Source of the DNA: Pseudoselenomonas ruminantium
Lineage (GTDB): Bacteria; Bacillota; Negativicutes; Selenomonadales; Selenomonadaceae
Assembly (NCBI GenBank): GCA_902780915.1
Contig: CACZHK010000002.1
Coordinates: 1 to 64,000 of the forward strand
Direction: 5' to 3'
Length of the DNA stretch: 64,000 bases
In this document: in pieces, positions 36,416 through 44,206 of the stretch
Position numbering within the stretch: position 1 is the first letter of the stretch
How the letters are laid out: each line of letters starts with the position of its first letter
Program-made: the position numbers and the translations under genes
Notes under the pieces: model-generated
Seen by the model: only the letters and a program-made list of their open reading frames with translations
Databases searched by the model: none
Told to the model about the DNA's origin: nothing

Positions 36416-36470
36416 AGAGACTTTGAAGCGTGCCGATACCTGCTAGGTGTCGGGCTTCAAAGTCTCTTTG
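36416..36470. terminator. Shared terminator between convergent genes
   Basis: Perfect 14-base arms AGAGACTTTGAAGC (36416-36429) and its complement (36454-36467), with TTT after and A-rich sequence before. It can end both the phosphatase gene and the converging TPM-protein gene. Confidence 0.8.
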
Positions 36471-36490
36471 TTTATGTGCTCGTGGTTTCT

Positions 36491-37252
36491 TCAGAACTTT
36501 CCCCCGCCGCCGCCATGGCTGCCGCCGCCACCGCCGCCGGAGCTGGATTTCTTCGGCTTGGGACGGCGGGTCTCGGTGGTGTAGAGGAAAAGGTCGTTGC
36601 TTTCTGTGATGTCTACGCTGTCATCTTTTAGATAGGCATCTGCTGAAGGGGCATAGGCTACATTGCTCATCATGCTTTCCAGTCCGCTCTTGACACCCAG
36701 GGCAGCCAGCACTCCCAAGAGTATGGCTATGACCAGGGCCAGGGGGCTGAACTGGTTGGCGGGGTCGAAGGGTTCGCCTTCTTTTTCATAGTAGGCCAGC
36801 AGTTCATCTGTGGTGGCTACATAGGTATCGAAGGCCTGATAGTAGTGGTTTTCTTTGAGGGCTGGCAGGAAGGCTTCCCTCAAATGGGGAAAGCCGCCGT
36901 CATCTGTGATAATCTGGCGCATGGTGTTGTCCGTGGATACATGGAAGTCACGGCTGTCCATGGCCAGCAACAGGACAATGCTGCCATTCTTGCCTCCAGC
37001 GTACTGCTTGTCCAGGATGGTGTTGGCTGTCTGGGCCGGGGAAGCTCCCTTCAGAGATTTCATGGTCACTATGCCAATCTTTACCTGGTGGGCCGCTTCT
37101 ACTTGCTGGATTTTCTGCTCAAGAGCTGCTTTCTGATCATCTTTCAGGAGCCTTGCCCCATCGTGGACAGAGGAGGCCAGAGCAGTGGAAAAAGTCAGCA
37201 GCAGGCAGGTGAGAAGGGTGAGAAGCAGGGTGGAAATCCTAGTCCTTGTCAT
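36491..37252 (-). CDS. TPM-domain membrane protein (YdjH/YgcG-like)
   Basis: 253 residues: a signal peptide (about 5-28), a TPM domain (about 30-165, with VHDGARLL at its start and GSIVLLLAMDSRDFHVST inside), a membrane helix (about 182-203) and a long tail that ends in a glycine-rich stretch (SSSGGGGGGSHGGGGGKF). TPM domains are linked to photosystem repair and membrane-stress functions and possibly to phosphatase activity. Length and gene order match Bacillus ydjH. The ATG at 37252 is seven bases after GGGAGG; the ATG at 37258 overlaps the upstream stop. Confidence 0.75.
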   Translation of the reverse strand: MTRTRISTLLLTLLTCLLLTFSTALASSVHDGARLLKDDQKAALEQKIQQVEAAHQVKIGIVTMKSLKGASPAQTANTILDKQYAGGKNGSIVLLLAMDSRDFHVSTDNTMRQIITDDGGFPHLREAFLPALKENHYYQAFDTYVATTDELLAYYEKEGEPFDPANQFSPLALVIAILLGVLAALGVKSGLESMMSNVAYAPSADAYLKDDSVDITESNDLFLYTTETRRPKPKKSSSGGGGGGSHGGGGGKF

Positions 37253-37254
37253 GT

Positions 37255-38373
37255 TCATCCCTCCCACATCTCTGTCAGCAAATATCTGGCTATGTAGTAG
37301 AAAAGCGGAGTGGTGAGGGCGAAGACCAGCAGGCTGTAGAGAAGGCTCTTCTTCTTGTCTATGGGAAGGCTGCCCACAGTTTTCCCTGTCTGGCCATTCA
37401 TCATGAAGGTGTAGGGCTGATCCTGATAGCGGGTGGTGAGGATCCATACAGGAGCCATGGCGTAGGCCACGGCTCCATCTTCCTTGCAGACGGAAGATGC
37501 CTTGCAGTTTACGCTGTCATAGCCCGTGACGGTGCCTGCCAGCACGCCGACGGCGCTCTCTTCCACACGCTTGTCGGCCCGGGGGACGGAGGCTTCTGCA
37601 TCCACATCGTATTTGTCCGCCAAAAAGCCGGTCATATAAGCCTGGGTGAAGGGCACCATTTCCGCGTAGTCAAAGGGTTCGATGCTTTCCATGTAGTCAT
37701 CGGACATCTTTTCGCTGCCGTCCACAGGGATATTGGCAAAGGCCATCTTACCTGCTCGATTGCATTCATAGTGGCTGGTAATGGTGACTATCTCGTCGCT
37801 GGTTTCGAAGGTTTTATCGTTGGTAGCGTGGAAGCTGGCGTGGGCATCGACCTTGGCATCAAAGAGCCAGAAGGGCACATACATGGGCTGTATCTGTTCC
37901 AGCTTGTTGGCGGAGTCAAAGCCGGAGGGCAGGAGCGGCTTGCCTTTGTAAAATTCCTTCAAGGCCGCTATCGCATCCTCTTTGGTCTTCTTGAAGGGGA
38001 TGATGTAGTCCGGGCGCAGCTGCCCTGAAAATTTCTGGGGCACCATAGTGGGATTGCCGCAGTAAGCGCATTGGGTGGACATGGTATTCATATCTGCCAC
38101 TATTTCTGCGCCGCAGGAGGAACACACCAGGGCGCGCAGGTTGGCTTCGTCCTCGGCTGCCCACTCATTTCCTGCCTTTTCGGTTTCCCATTTCTTGTCC
38201 TCAAGTTCTGCCCTGGCCGTGGCCCGTTCCTCTGCCTGGGCATACATCTCTTCTACCGCCTTGGTGGCAAGCTCTGCGCCACAGTATTCGCAGGTAATGG
38301 TCTCTTTGCCTGGTTGATAGGAGAGGGGGGCACTGCAATTTGGACATTTATAGTTTACTGCAGATTCTGCCAT
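37255..38373 (-). CDS. TFIIB-type zinc-ribbon membrane protein (YdjG-like)
   Basis: 372 residues. Two zinc ribbons open the protein: CPNC then CEYC (about 10-31), and CSSC then CAYC (about 83-103). A large middle domain with many aromatic residues follows, and the C-terminus has one hydrophobic helix (LLYSLLVFALTTPLFYYIA). The arrangement, and its place between an SPFH gene and a TPM gene, match Bacillus ydjG, whose products with YdjH and YdjI help place PspA at the membrane. No pspA is seen here. It follows the SPFH gene by 18 bases and overlaps the region of the next start. Confidence 0.75.
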   Translation of the reverse strand: MAESAVNYKCPNCSAPLSYQPGKETITCEYCGAELATKAVEEMYAQAEERATARAELEDKKWETEKAGNEWAAEDEANLRALVCSSCGAEIVADMNTMSTQCAYCGNPTMVPQKFSGQLRPDYIIPFKKTKEDAIAALKEFYKGKPLLPSGFDSANKLEQIQPMYVPFWLFDAKVDAHASFHATNDKTFETSDEIVTITSHYECNRAGKMAFANIPVDGSEKMSDDYMESIEPFDYAEMVPFTQAYMTGFLADKYDVDAEASVPRADKRVEESAVGVLAGTVTGYDSVNCKASSVCKEDGAVAYAMAPVWILTTRYQDQPYTFMMNGQTGKTVGSLPIDKKKSLLYSLLVFALTTPLFYYIARYLLTEMWEG

Positions 38374-38391
38374 ATTTATCTCCTCATCTCT

Positions 38392-39660
38392 TTAGGGTCT
38401 GGGGCTGCCGCAATTTGAGCAGAACTTGCCCTTGTTCTGGGTGCCGCAGGAGCAGGTCCAGTCGGCAGCAGGGCGGGGCTTGCCGCACTCGGCGCAGAAC
38501 TTGCCCGTGTTCTTGGTGCCGCAGGAACAGGTCCAACCCTCATCCGGGCGGGGCTTGCCGCATTCTGCGCAGAACTTGCCCGTATTGCCTGCAGCGCCGC
38601 AGGAGCAGGTCCAGCCGCCGGCAGCAGGCTGGGCGGGGGCTGCGGGAGCCTGCGCTGCTCCCATCTTGTAAAGGTCGGCAGCCTGCGTGCCGGCGAACCC
38701 GCCTGTCATATTCATGCCCATGAAGCCAACGGCACTGCCGGCCGCATTATTGGCAGCATCCTTCAGGGCAGTAGCCTGGGAACCCAGCATATGGGCAGCG
38801 GCCATGTTGGGGTTGCGGAAGGCGGCATCGCGCTGAAGCTCTTTGATATAAGCCTGGTCTTCTTCGCTGATGTTCACATTGCTGACACCGAAGGAAACTA
38901 TTTCAATGCCCCGGAGTTCTCCCCATTTCTTGCTGAGCACCTCATTGAGCGCATCGGCCAGTTCCGTGGTGTGGGCGGGGAGCTCGCTATAGCGGATGCC
39001 CAGGGCAGAAATCTTGGCCAGGGCAGGCTGCAGGGCTGTCATGAGCTCGGATTTCAGCTGGCCGTCGATCTTGTCGCGGGAGTAAGTGCCTTCCACATTG
39101 CCGCAGACATTCTTGTAGAAAAGCAGAGGATTCTTCAGCTGGTAGCTGTATTCGCCGAAGCAGCGCAGGGAAACATCAATGTCCAGCCCTACATTCCTGT
39201 CTACTACCCGGAAGGGGATGGGGCTGGGGGTGCCGTATTTGTTGCCAATAATCTCTTTGGTATTGAAGTAATAGACCCGCTGGTCCGTGGAGGCGTCCCC
39301 GCCGAAGGTGACACGGTGCAGGAATTCGTCAAAGACTTTCTTGGCGCTGTCACCCAGGTTGCCCTCAAAAATGGTAGGCTGGGCAGCGGAATCGAAGATG
39401 AATTCGCCGGGCTCGGCGCAGACCTCTATGACCTCCCCCTGCTCCACGATCATCATGCACTGGCCATTGTTCACGGTGATGACAGAGCCGTTGGAAATCA
39501 CATTGTCGCTGCCGTCTGTATTGCTGCTGCGCTTGCCTGTGCGCTTCTGTCCCTTGGCAGCCAGAATGTTCTCGCTCAGGCTGTCACAGTAAAAGAATTC
39601 TTTCCACTGGTCAGCCAGTACGCCGCCTGCGGCACCGGTCACTGCTTTGATGAGTCCCAT
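38392..39660 (-). CDS. SPFH-domain protein with three C-terminal zinc ribbons (YdjI-like)
   Basis: 422 residues. An SPFH (band 7-like) domain occupies about 30-290 with a short N-terminal glycine/alanine-rich helix, followed by an alanine/methionine/glycine-rich linker. Three zinc ribbons of about 25 residues then repeat in tandem, each with WTCSCG and CxxCGxPRP. Proteins of this set form oligomeric membrane scaffolds. AAGGAGG lies eight bases before the ATG at 39660; the longer reading to 39702 has no ribosome site. It heads a three-gene operon on the minus strand. The triple ribbon is more than I expect for the family. Confidence 0.8.
   Translation of the reverse strand: MGLIKAVTGAAGGVLADQWKEFFYCDSLSENILAAKGQKRTGKRSSNTDGSDNVISNGSVITVNNGQCMMIVEQGEVIEVCAEPGEFIFDSAAQPTIFEGNLGDSAKKVFDEFLHRVTFGGDASTDQRVYYFNTKEIIGNKYGTPSPIPFRVVDRNVGLDIDVSLRCFGEYSYQLKNPLLFYKNVCGNVEGTYSRDKIDGQLKSELMTALQPALAKISALGIRYSELPAHTTELADALNEVLSKKWGELRGIEIVSFGVSNVNISEEDQAYIKELQRDAAFRNPNMAAAHMLGSQATALKDAANNAAGSAVGFMGMNMTGGFAGTQAADLYKMGAAQAPAAPAQPAAGGWTCSCGAAGNTGKFCAECGKPRPDEGWTCSCGTKNTGKFCAECGKPRPAADWTCSCGTQNKGKFCSNCGSPRP
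38395..38625 (-). repeat. Tandem zinc-ribbon coding repeat
   Basis: Three direct repeats of roughly 75-78 bases encode the C-terminal zinc ribbons of the SPFH protein. The DNA units are very similar (for example GGGCTTGCCGCA recurs on the plus strand), so recent duplication or copy-number change by slippage is likely. Confidence 0.7.
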
Positions 39661-39798
39661 AAGTAATTCCTCCTTACTAAATTTAAGTGAAGATGTTGGC
39701 ATGCTTTTGTTTCGGTCTTGCGTATATATTCACGGAATTGAGTGGAAAATCCTGCTTTATTTTGTTACATCCATTTTTTTGACAGGGAAAATGTGTAC

Positions 39799-39828
39799 TT
39801 GACGAATAGGATACCTTACTAATATCAT
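39799..39828 (+). promoter_or_regulatory. Putative promoter of the anion permease gene
   Basis: TTGACG at 39799-39804 and TATCAT at 39823-39828 are 18 bases apart. The downstream ATATGACATAG (39834-39844) repeats the right half of the palindrome at 1802-1821. Confidence 0.4.
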
Positions 39829-39870
39829 ATCTATATGACATAGAAGATTTTTTGACGAGGAGGCGATTTT

Positions 39871-41145
39871 ATGGAAGTTTTCGCTGCAACAGTATTCGTG
39901 CTGATGTATGCCATTATTGTATCTGAGAAAATCCATCGCACTGTGGCGGCCATGCTAGGTGCCATCATTATGATGCTGGCGGGGGTCCTGGATGTGGAGA
40001 CTGCCCTGCATCATGTGGATTTCAACACGCTGGGGCTGCTCACGGGCATGATGATATTGGTGGGCATCACCAGCCACACGGGGCTTTTTGACTATGTGGC
40101 CATCCGGGCAGCCAAGGTGGCCAAGGCGGAGCCCAAAAAGCTGCTTACCTATCTGGCGGCCATCACGGCGGTGTTCTCGGCGCTGCTTGATAATGTGACC
40201 ACAGTGCTGCTCATGGTGCCGGTGACTTTCAGCATCACCCGCAAGCTGCACTTGAAGCCCATGCCCTTCTTGATTACCCAGATCCTGGCATCCAATATCG
40301 GCGGCACGGCCACGCTCATAGGTGACCCGCCCAATATCATGATCGGCAGCGCGGTGAAGGAACTGACCTTCATGGCCTTTATCGAGAATCTGGCTCCCAT
40401 TGCCATCCTTAATATGATCATAGTCATCCTGATCATGGAGTTCGCTTATAAGGACAGTCTCAAGACCAAGCCGGAACTGCAGCAGGAAGTCATGGCCATG
40501 GACGAGAAAAAAGCGCTGAAGGACAAGAAATTGCTGTCACGCTCCCTCTTTGTGCTGGGGCTGACCATTCTGGGCTTCTTCACTCATTCCTTCACCCACA
40601 TTGAGTCTTCGCTGATGGCTCTGGCCGGAGCCTTCCTGCTTCTGTTGCTGGCAGGAGGCAGCCACCATCTGACGGAAACCTCGCTGAAGTCCGTGGAATG
40701 GGCCACCATTTTCTTTTTCATCGGTCTTTTCATTGCGGTAGGAGGGCTTATCGAGACGGGCATTATCAGCCAGCTGGCCCAGAAGGCCGTGGAGCTCACC
40801 GGCGGCGATGTGACAGCCACTTCCCTGCTGGTGCTCTGGCTCAGCGCCATCGTGTCCTCGGTGCTGGACAACATTCCCTTCGTGGCCACCATGATTCCCC
40901 TTATCCAGAATATGGGGGCCATGGGAGTATCCAACCTCGACCCCATCTGGTGGAGCCTGGCCCTGGGCGCCTGCCTGGGCGGCAACGGCACCCTGGTGGG
41001 GGCCTCGGCCAACCTGATCGTGGCAGGGCTGGCGGCAGAGCGGGGGGTGAAGATTACCTTCGTGAACTACTTCAAGGTAGGCTTCCCTGTCATGCTCCTG
41101 ACAATCTTGCTCTCTACGGTTTATGTTTATCTGCGGTATCTGTAA
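39871..41145 (+). CDS. ArsB/NhaD-type ion permease
   Basis: A 424-residue polytopic membrane protein of the ion transporter superfamily (ArsB, NhaD, P-protein). The two halves carry the matching motifs DNVTTVLLMVP (about 109-119) and DNIPFVATMIP (about 331-341), the inverted-repeat signature of the family, and each half has a glycine/asparagine loop (NIGGTATLIGDPPN and GGNGTLVGASAN). Substrates in the family include arsenite, sodium/proton and dicarboxylates; none can be chosen here, and there is no ars gene nearby. GAGGAGG is placed eight bases before the ATG. A terminator follows. Confidence 0.85.
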   Translation: MEVFAATVFVLMYAIIVSEKIHRTVAAMLGAIIMMLAGVLDVETALHHVDFNTLGLLTGMMILVGITSHTGLFDYVAIRAAKVAKAEPKKLLTYLAAITAVFSALLDNVTTVLLMVPVTFSITRKLHLKPMPFLITQILASNIGGTATLIGDPPNIMIGSAVKELTFMAFIENLAPIAILNMIIVILIMEFAYKDSLKTKPELQQEVMAMDEKKALKDKKLLSRSLFVLGLTILGFFTHSFTHIESSLMALAGAFLLLLLAGGSHHLTETSLKSVEWATIFFFIGLFIAVGGLIETGIISQLAQKAVELTGGDVTATSLLVLWLSAIVSSVLDNIPFVATMIPLIQNMGAMGVSNLDPIWWSLALGACLGGNGTLVGASANLIVAGLAAERGVKITFVNYFKVGFPVMLLTILLSTVYVYLRYL

Positions 41146-41198
41146 GATGCAGACATTGCTCTTCATATGAATAGCTCCTTGTGATTAGGGGCAGAAAA

Positions 41199-41235
41199 TA
41201 GCACCTTGTCAACTATTAGGCAAGGTGCTATTTTT
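41199..41235 (+). terminator. Terminator after the permease gene
   Basis: TAGCACCTTG (41199-41208) and CAAGGTGCTA (41221-41230) pair perfectly and are followed by TTTTT. Confidence 0.85.
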
Positions 41236-41239
41236 AAAA

Positions 41240-41267
41240 CAATGTATGAATGATTATTCATACATTG
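41240..41267. promoter_or_regulatory. 28-base palindrome upstream of the ABC importer, candidate operator
   Basis: Twelve-base arms CAATGTATGAAT and ATTCATACATTG flank GATT. The halves contain GTATGA and TCATAC, which are the half-sites of the NikR nickel repressor, but eight bases apart rather than the 16 of the Escherichia coli site. It precedes a peptide/nickel-type importer. Confidence 0.45.
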
Positions 41268-41303
41268 CAATAGTTTTATTGGTTGACTTACGGAGGAATG
41301 ATT

Positions 41304-41381
41304 ATGAACAAGAACCAAAAGAAAAAATCTATGTTTTTCAACCCCCAGGCAGGGTTGCGGCTTTTTTTTAACATGATGTAA
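41304..41381 (+). CDS. Possible 25-residue leader peptide
   Basis: An ATG six bases after CGGAGGA opens a 25-codon frame (MNKNQKKKSMF to the TAA at 41379-41381) that is basic, then hydrophobic. A weak terminator-like hairpin overlaps its last codons: CAACCC (41339-41344) pairs with GGGTTG (41352-41357) and eight T follow four bases later. This is the layout of a translated leader controlling an attenuator, but the codons show no run of one amino acid other than lysine. Confidence 0.35.
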   Translation: MNKNQKKKSMFFNPQAGLRLFFNMM

Positions 41382-41391
41382 AATTAGGCAT

Positions 41392-41491
41392 GTTGATTTA
41401 GATGAACTTTGCCCAGATTTGCAGGGATGGGCTGTCAGTTGCAAGGCGATAAGTCTGAGGCATAGCGAATCAATCAACGCGCGATAATCGC
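41392..41491 (+). ncRNA. Foldable leader of the ABC importer operon
   Basis: GTTGATT (41392-41398) pairs with AATCAAC (41472-41478), closing a region that contains GCCCA (41411-41415) with TGGGC (41428-41432). A separate hairpin, GCGA-TAA-TCGC, lies at 41481-41491. The 3' end is about 40 bases before the first gene. It may be a structured regulatory leader; I cannot place it in a known riboswitch class. Confidence 0.3.
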
Positions 41492-41531
41492 TGGAAAAGG
41501 CAGTTTGCTCATTGTCGGGAGGAGAGACCCT

Positions 41532-43082
41532 ATGAGAAAAATTTTCTTTATGCTGTCAGCCTTTGTGATGTTGCTGCTTTTTGCAGGCTGCGGAGGAAAT
41601 GCTTCGCAGGAGCAGGGGAAGGAGGCTGGCTCCAAGCTGGTATATGCTTCCCATGACTACACTCGCATCAATCCAGCCATTGATGAGCACGGAGAAATCA
41701 ACCTGTTGCTTTTCAACGGCCTTACCATGCATGATGGCAAGGGGCAGGTGGTGCCCGGTCTGGCTGAGAAATGGAGTTATGATGAGGGCACCAATACTTA
41801 CATCTTCAACTTGAGAGAGAATGTGAAATGGCATGACGGCAAGCCCTTCACTGCGAAGGATGTGAAGTTTACTATTGAGGCCATCATGGATGAGGAGAAT
41901 GAGTCGGAAAATGCGCCCAATTTTGAGGACGTGAAGGAAATCAAAGTGGTAGATGACCATACGGTGGCCTTTGTACTCAAGGAGCCGGATGTGGCGTTTC
42001 TCGACTATATGACTATGCCTGTACTTCCTGAGCATCTTTTGGCGGGGAAGAATATGCAGGAGGATGAGTTCTTCCGCCACCCAATCGGCACTGGCCCTTA
42101 TAAGCTGGAGAAATGGGAGGCAGGACAGGCTATCATCATGGTCAAAAATGAGGATTACTTCCTGGGAGCGCCGAAGATTGACCAGGTGGTATTCAAGATA
42201 GTGGACGATGATAATGCAGAGGCCTTGCAGCTGGAATCAGGAGAACTTGACATGGCTCTGCTGGATCCCAAGAACGCAAAGAATTTTGAAGGCAAGGCGG
42301 GCTTCAGCTGCTACGATATGCTGACGGCAGATTATCGGGGCATTATGTTCAATTTCCAGAATCCCTATTGGCAGAAGAACAAAGACCTGATTCCTGCCAT
42401 GTGTTATGCCATCAACCGCAAGGCCATTGTAGACATGGTGCTGCTTGGTCAGGGCATGGCGGCTTACGGGCCGTTGCAGCGGAATGCCTATAACAATGAA
42501 AATGTGGAGCATTATGACTACAATCCGCAGAAGACCAGGGAGATGCTGGAAGCTGCGGGTTGCAGCCTGGGGGCGAATGGCTTCTACCAGCGGGATGGCC
42601 AGGAAATCGGCTTCGTCATCAGCGTCAAGTCAGGTGAGCAGGATCGGCTGGATATTGCCCAAGCCGCTGCCCAGCAGCTGCGCGAGGCAGGAGTGAATTG
42701 CTCCGTAGAGGTTCCCGCCAAGATCGACTGGGACGGGCAGGAGGCTTTCCTTATCGGCTGGGGCAGTCCTTTTGATGCTGATGATCATACATATAAGATT
42801 TTTGGTACCAAGAAAGCGGCCAACTACTCTGCTTATTCCAATGCCAGGGTGGACGAATTCCTGAAGAAAGCGCGCCAGACCAAGGATGGCAATGAGAGGG
42901 GCAAGTATTACAGCCTCTTCCAGGAAGAGCTTGCCAAGGATCCGGCTTATGCGTTCATATGCTATATAGATGCGAATTACATAGCCAAGGACAGTATCCA
43001 TGGCATAGCCAAGGACACGGTGCTGGGGCATCATGGCGTGGGCATTTTCTGGAACATCCACGAGTGGACTATTGCCAAATGA
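41532..43082 (+). CDS. Peptide/nickel-type ABC transporter substrate-binding lipoprotein
   Basis: A 516-residue family 5 (DppA/OppA/NikA) binding protein. A lipoprotein signal (LLLFAGCGG, anchored at the cysteine near residue 19) is followed by the family's characteristic block (NVKWHDGKPFTAKDVKFTIE). The family binds oligopeptides, nickel or metallophores, and the sequence alone does not settle which. GGAGGAG is eight bases before the ATG. It heads a five-gene operon; a terminator-like hairpin after it probably sets a higher dose of this subunit over the membrane parts. The upstream palindrome with NikR-like half-sites makes nickel a reasonable hypothesis. Confidence 0.85.
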   Translation: MRKIFFMLSAFVMLLLFAGCGGNASQEQGKEAGSKLVYASHDYTRINPAIDEHGEINLLLFNGLTMHDGKGQVVPGLAEKWSYDEGTNTYIFNLRENVKWHDGKPFTAKDVKFTIEAIMDEENESENAPNFEDVKEIKVVDDHTVAFVLKEPDVAFLDYMTMPVLPEHLLAGKNMQEDEFFRHPIGTGPYKLEKWEAGQAIIMVKNEDYFLGAPKIDQVVFKIVDDDNAEALQLESGELDMALLDPKNAKNFEGKAGFSCYDMLTADYRGIMFNFQNPYWQKNKDLIPAMCYAINRKAIVDMVLLGQGMAAYGPLQRNAYNNENVEHYDYNPQKTREMLEAAGCSLGANGFYQRDGQEIGFVISVKSGEQDRLDIAQAAAQQLREAGVNCSVEVPAKIDWDGQEAFLIGWGSPFDADDHTYKIFGTKKAANYSAYSNARVDEFLKKARQTKDGNERGKYYSLFQEELAKDPAYAFICYIDANYIAKDSIHGIAKDTVLGHHGVGIFWNIHEWTIAK

Positions 43083-43093
43083 TTTTTGAGGAA

Positions 43094-43117
43094 GGGGCTG
43101 TCATCAGCCCCTTTTTT
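43094..43117 (+). terminator. Intra-operon hairpin after the binding-protein gene
   Basis: GGGGCT (43094-43099) pairs with AGCCCC (43106-43111) and six T follow. As the next gene lies 79 bases later on the same strand without a clear promoter, partial read-through is likely. Confidence 0.7.
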
Positions 43118-43189
43118 GCTGTGAAATGCCAGTGAATCAAGTACGAGGGCGTGCATGGTTTGACGCAGAGATTGCTAAGTGAGGGTGCT

Positions 43190-44206
43190 ATGGGTAATAT
43201 CCTGGAAGTGAAGAATTTATCGGTCAGCATAGATACAGAAGAAGGGATTGTGGAGCCGGTTCGGGATGTGAGTTTTTCCCTGGCAGAGGGTGAAGTATTG
43301 GCCATTGTAGGAGAGTCAGGCTGCGGCAAGAGCATGCTTTGCAAGTCCATCATGAAGCTCCTTCCTCCTTCGGCCAGGCTGGTGGCCGGGGAAATCCTGG
43401 TGGAAGGAAAAGATATCGCAGGGCTTGGGGAAAGGGCGATGGAGAAACTGCGGGGAAAGGTGTTTTCTATGGTCTTCCAGGATCCTGGCAGGGTGCTCAA
43501 CCCCACTATGAGCATCGGCAGCCAGATTGCTGAGGCAGTGAGGATCCATGCCCCTGCTCTCTCAGAGGAGGCGGTGTCAGAGCGGGTTCTGGAATTGCTG
43601 AACCTGGTGGGCATTGAGCAGGGGAGGGAGCGGCAACGGCTTTATCCTCATAATTTTTCGGGGGGGATGAAGCAGAGGTGCGTAATGGCTATAGCCTTAG
43701 CTTCTGATCCCCGCGTGCTCTTTGCAGATGAGCCTACCACCTCCCTGGATGTGACCATTCAGGCTCAGATTCTGGATCTGCTTTCCAGCCTGCAGAAGAA
43801 GCTCCGCATGGCCACAGTTTTCGTTACACATGATTTTGGGGTAGTGGCGAGGGTTGCAGACAGGGCGGCTGTCATGTATGCGGGCAAGATTGTGGAGATT
43901 GGCACAGCGGAGGAAATATTCTACGATCCGCGCCATCCTTATACTTGGGGACTTTTGCAATCCTTGCCTTTCTTTGCCAGGGGGAAGCGGGAATTGCCGG
44001 TGATGCCGGGAAGTCCTCCTTCGCTTATAAATCCCCCAAAAGGTGATGCATTTGCCTGCAGGAATCCCTATGCGCTGGCTATAGACTACGAAGAAGCACC
44101 GCCTTTTTTCAAGGTGACGGATACTCACTTTGCAGCTACCTGGCTGCTGGCACCGGGTGCTCCGAAGATATCCTTTCGGAAAGGAGGGGGGTTTTGTGGC
44201 AGTTGA
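43190..44206 (+). CDS. Peptide/nickel ABC transporter ATP-binding protein (DppD/NikD-like)
   Basis: A 338-residue ATPase that powers the importer. Walker A is GESGCGKS, the signature is FSGGMKQR, Walker B is LFADEPTTSLD and the H-loop follows in VFVTHDFGVV. The C-terminal oligopeptide/dipeptide extension (GDAFACRNPYALAIDYEEAP) is of the type that carries an iron-sulfur or cysteine motif in relatives, but only one cysteine of it is seen before the end region. The ATG at 43190 follows GAGG by five bases. It pairs with the next ATPase as a heterodimer. Confidence 0.9.
   Translation: MGNILEVKNLSVSIDTEEGIVEPVRDVSFSLAEGEVLAIVGESGCGKSMLCKSIMKLLPPSARLVAGEILVEGKDIAGLGERAMEKLRGKVFSMVFQDPGRVLNPTMSIGSQIAEAVRIHAPALSEEAVSERVLELLNLVGIEQGRERQRLYPHNFSGGMKQRCVMAIALASDPRVLFADEPTTSLDVTIQAQILDLLSSLQKKLRMATVFVTHDFGVVARVADRAAVMYAGKIVEIGTAEEIFYDPRHPYTWGLLQSLPFFARGKRELPVMPGSPPSLINPPKGDAFACRNPYALAIDYEEAPPFFKVTDTHFAATWLLAPGAPKISFRKGGGFCGS

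Noticed and set aside
36290..36631. Forward ORF of 113 codons starting at the end of the sensor phosphatase gene
   Set aside because: It starts at a TTG without a ribosome site, runs through the 14-base terminator hairpin and then antisense to the TPM-protein gene; the alanine-rich second half mirrors the glycine codons of that gene.
38791..39666. Forward ORF opposite the SPFH gene
   Set aside because: The minus-strand SPFH domain and zinc ribbons are clear and the forward frame has no family match or ribosome site.
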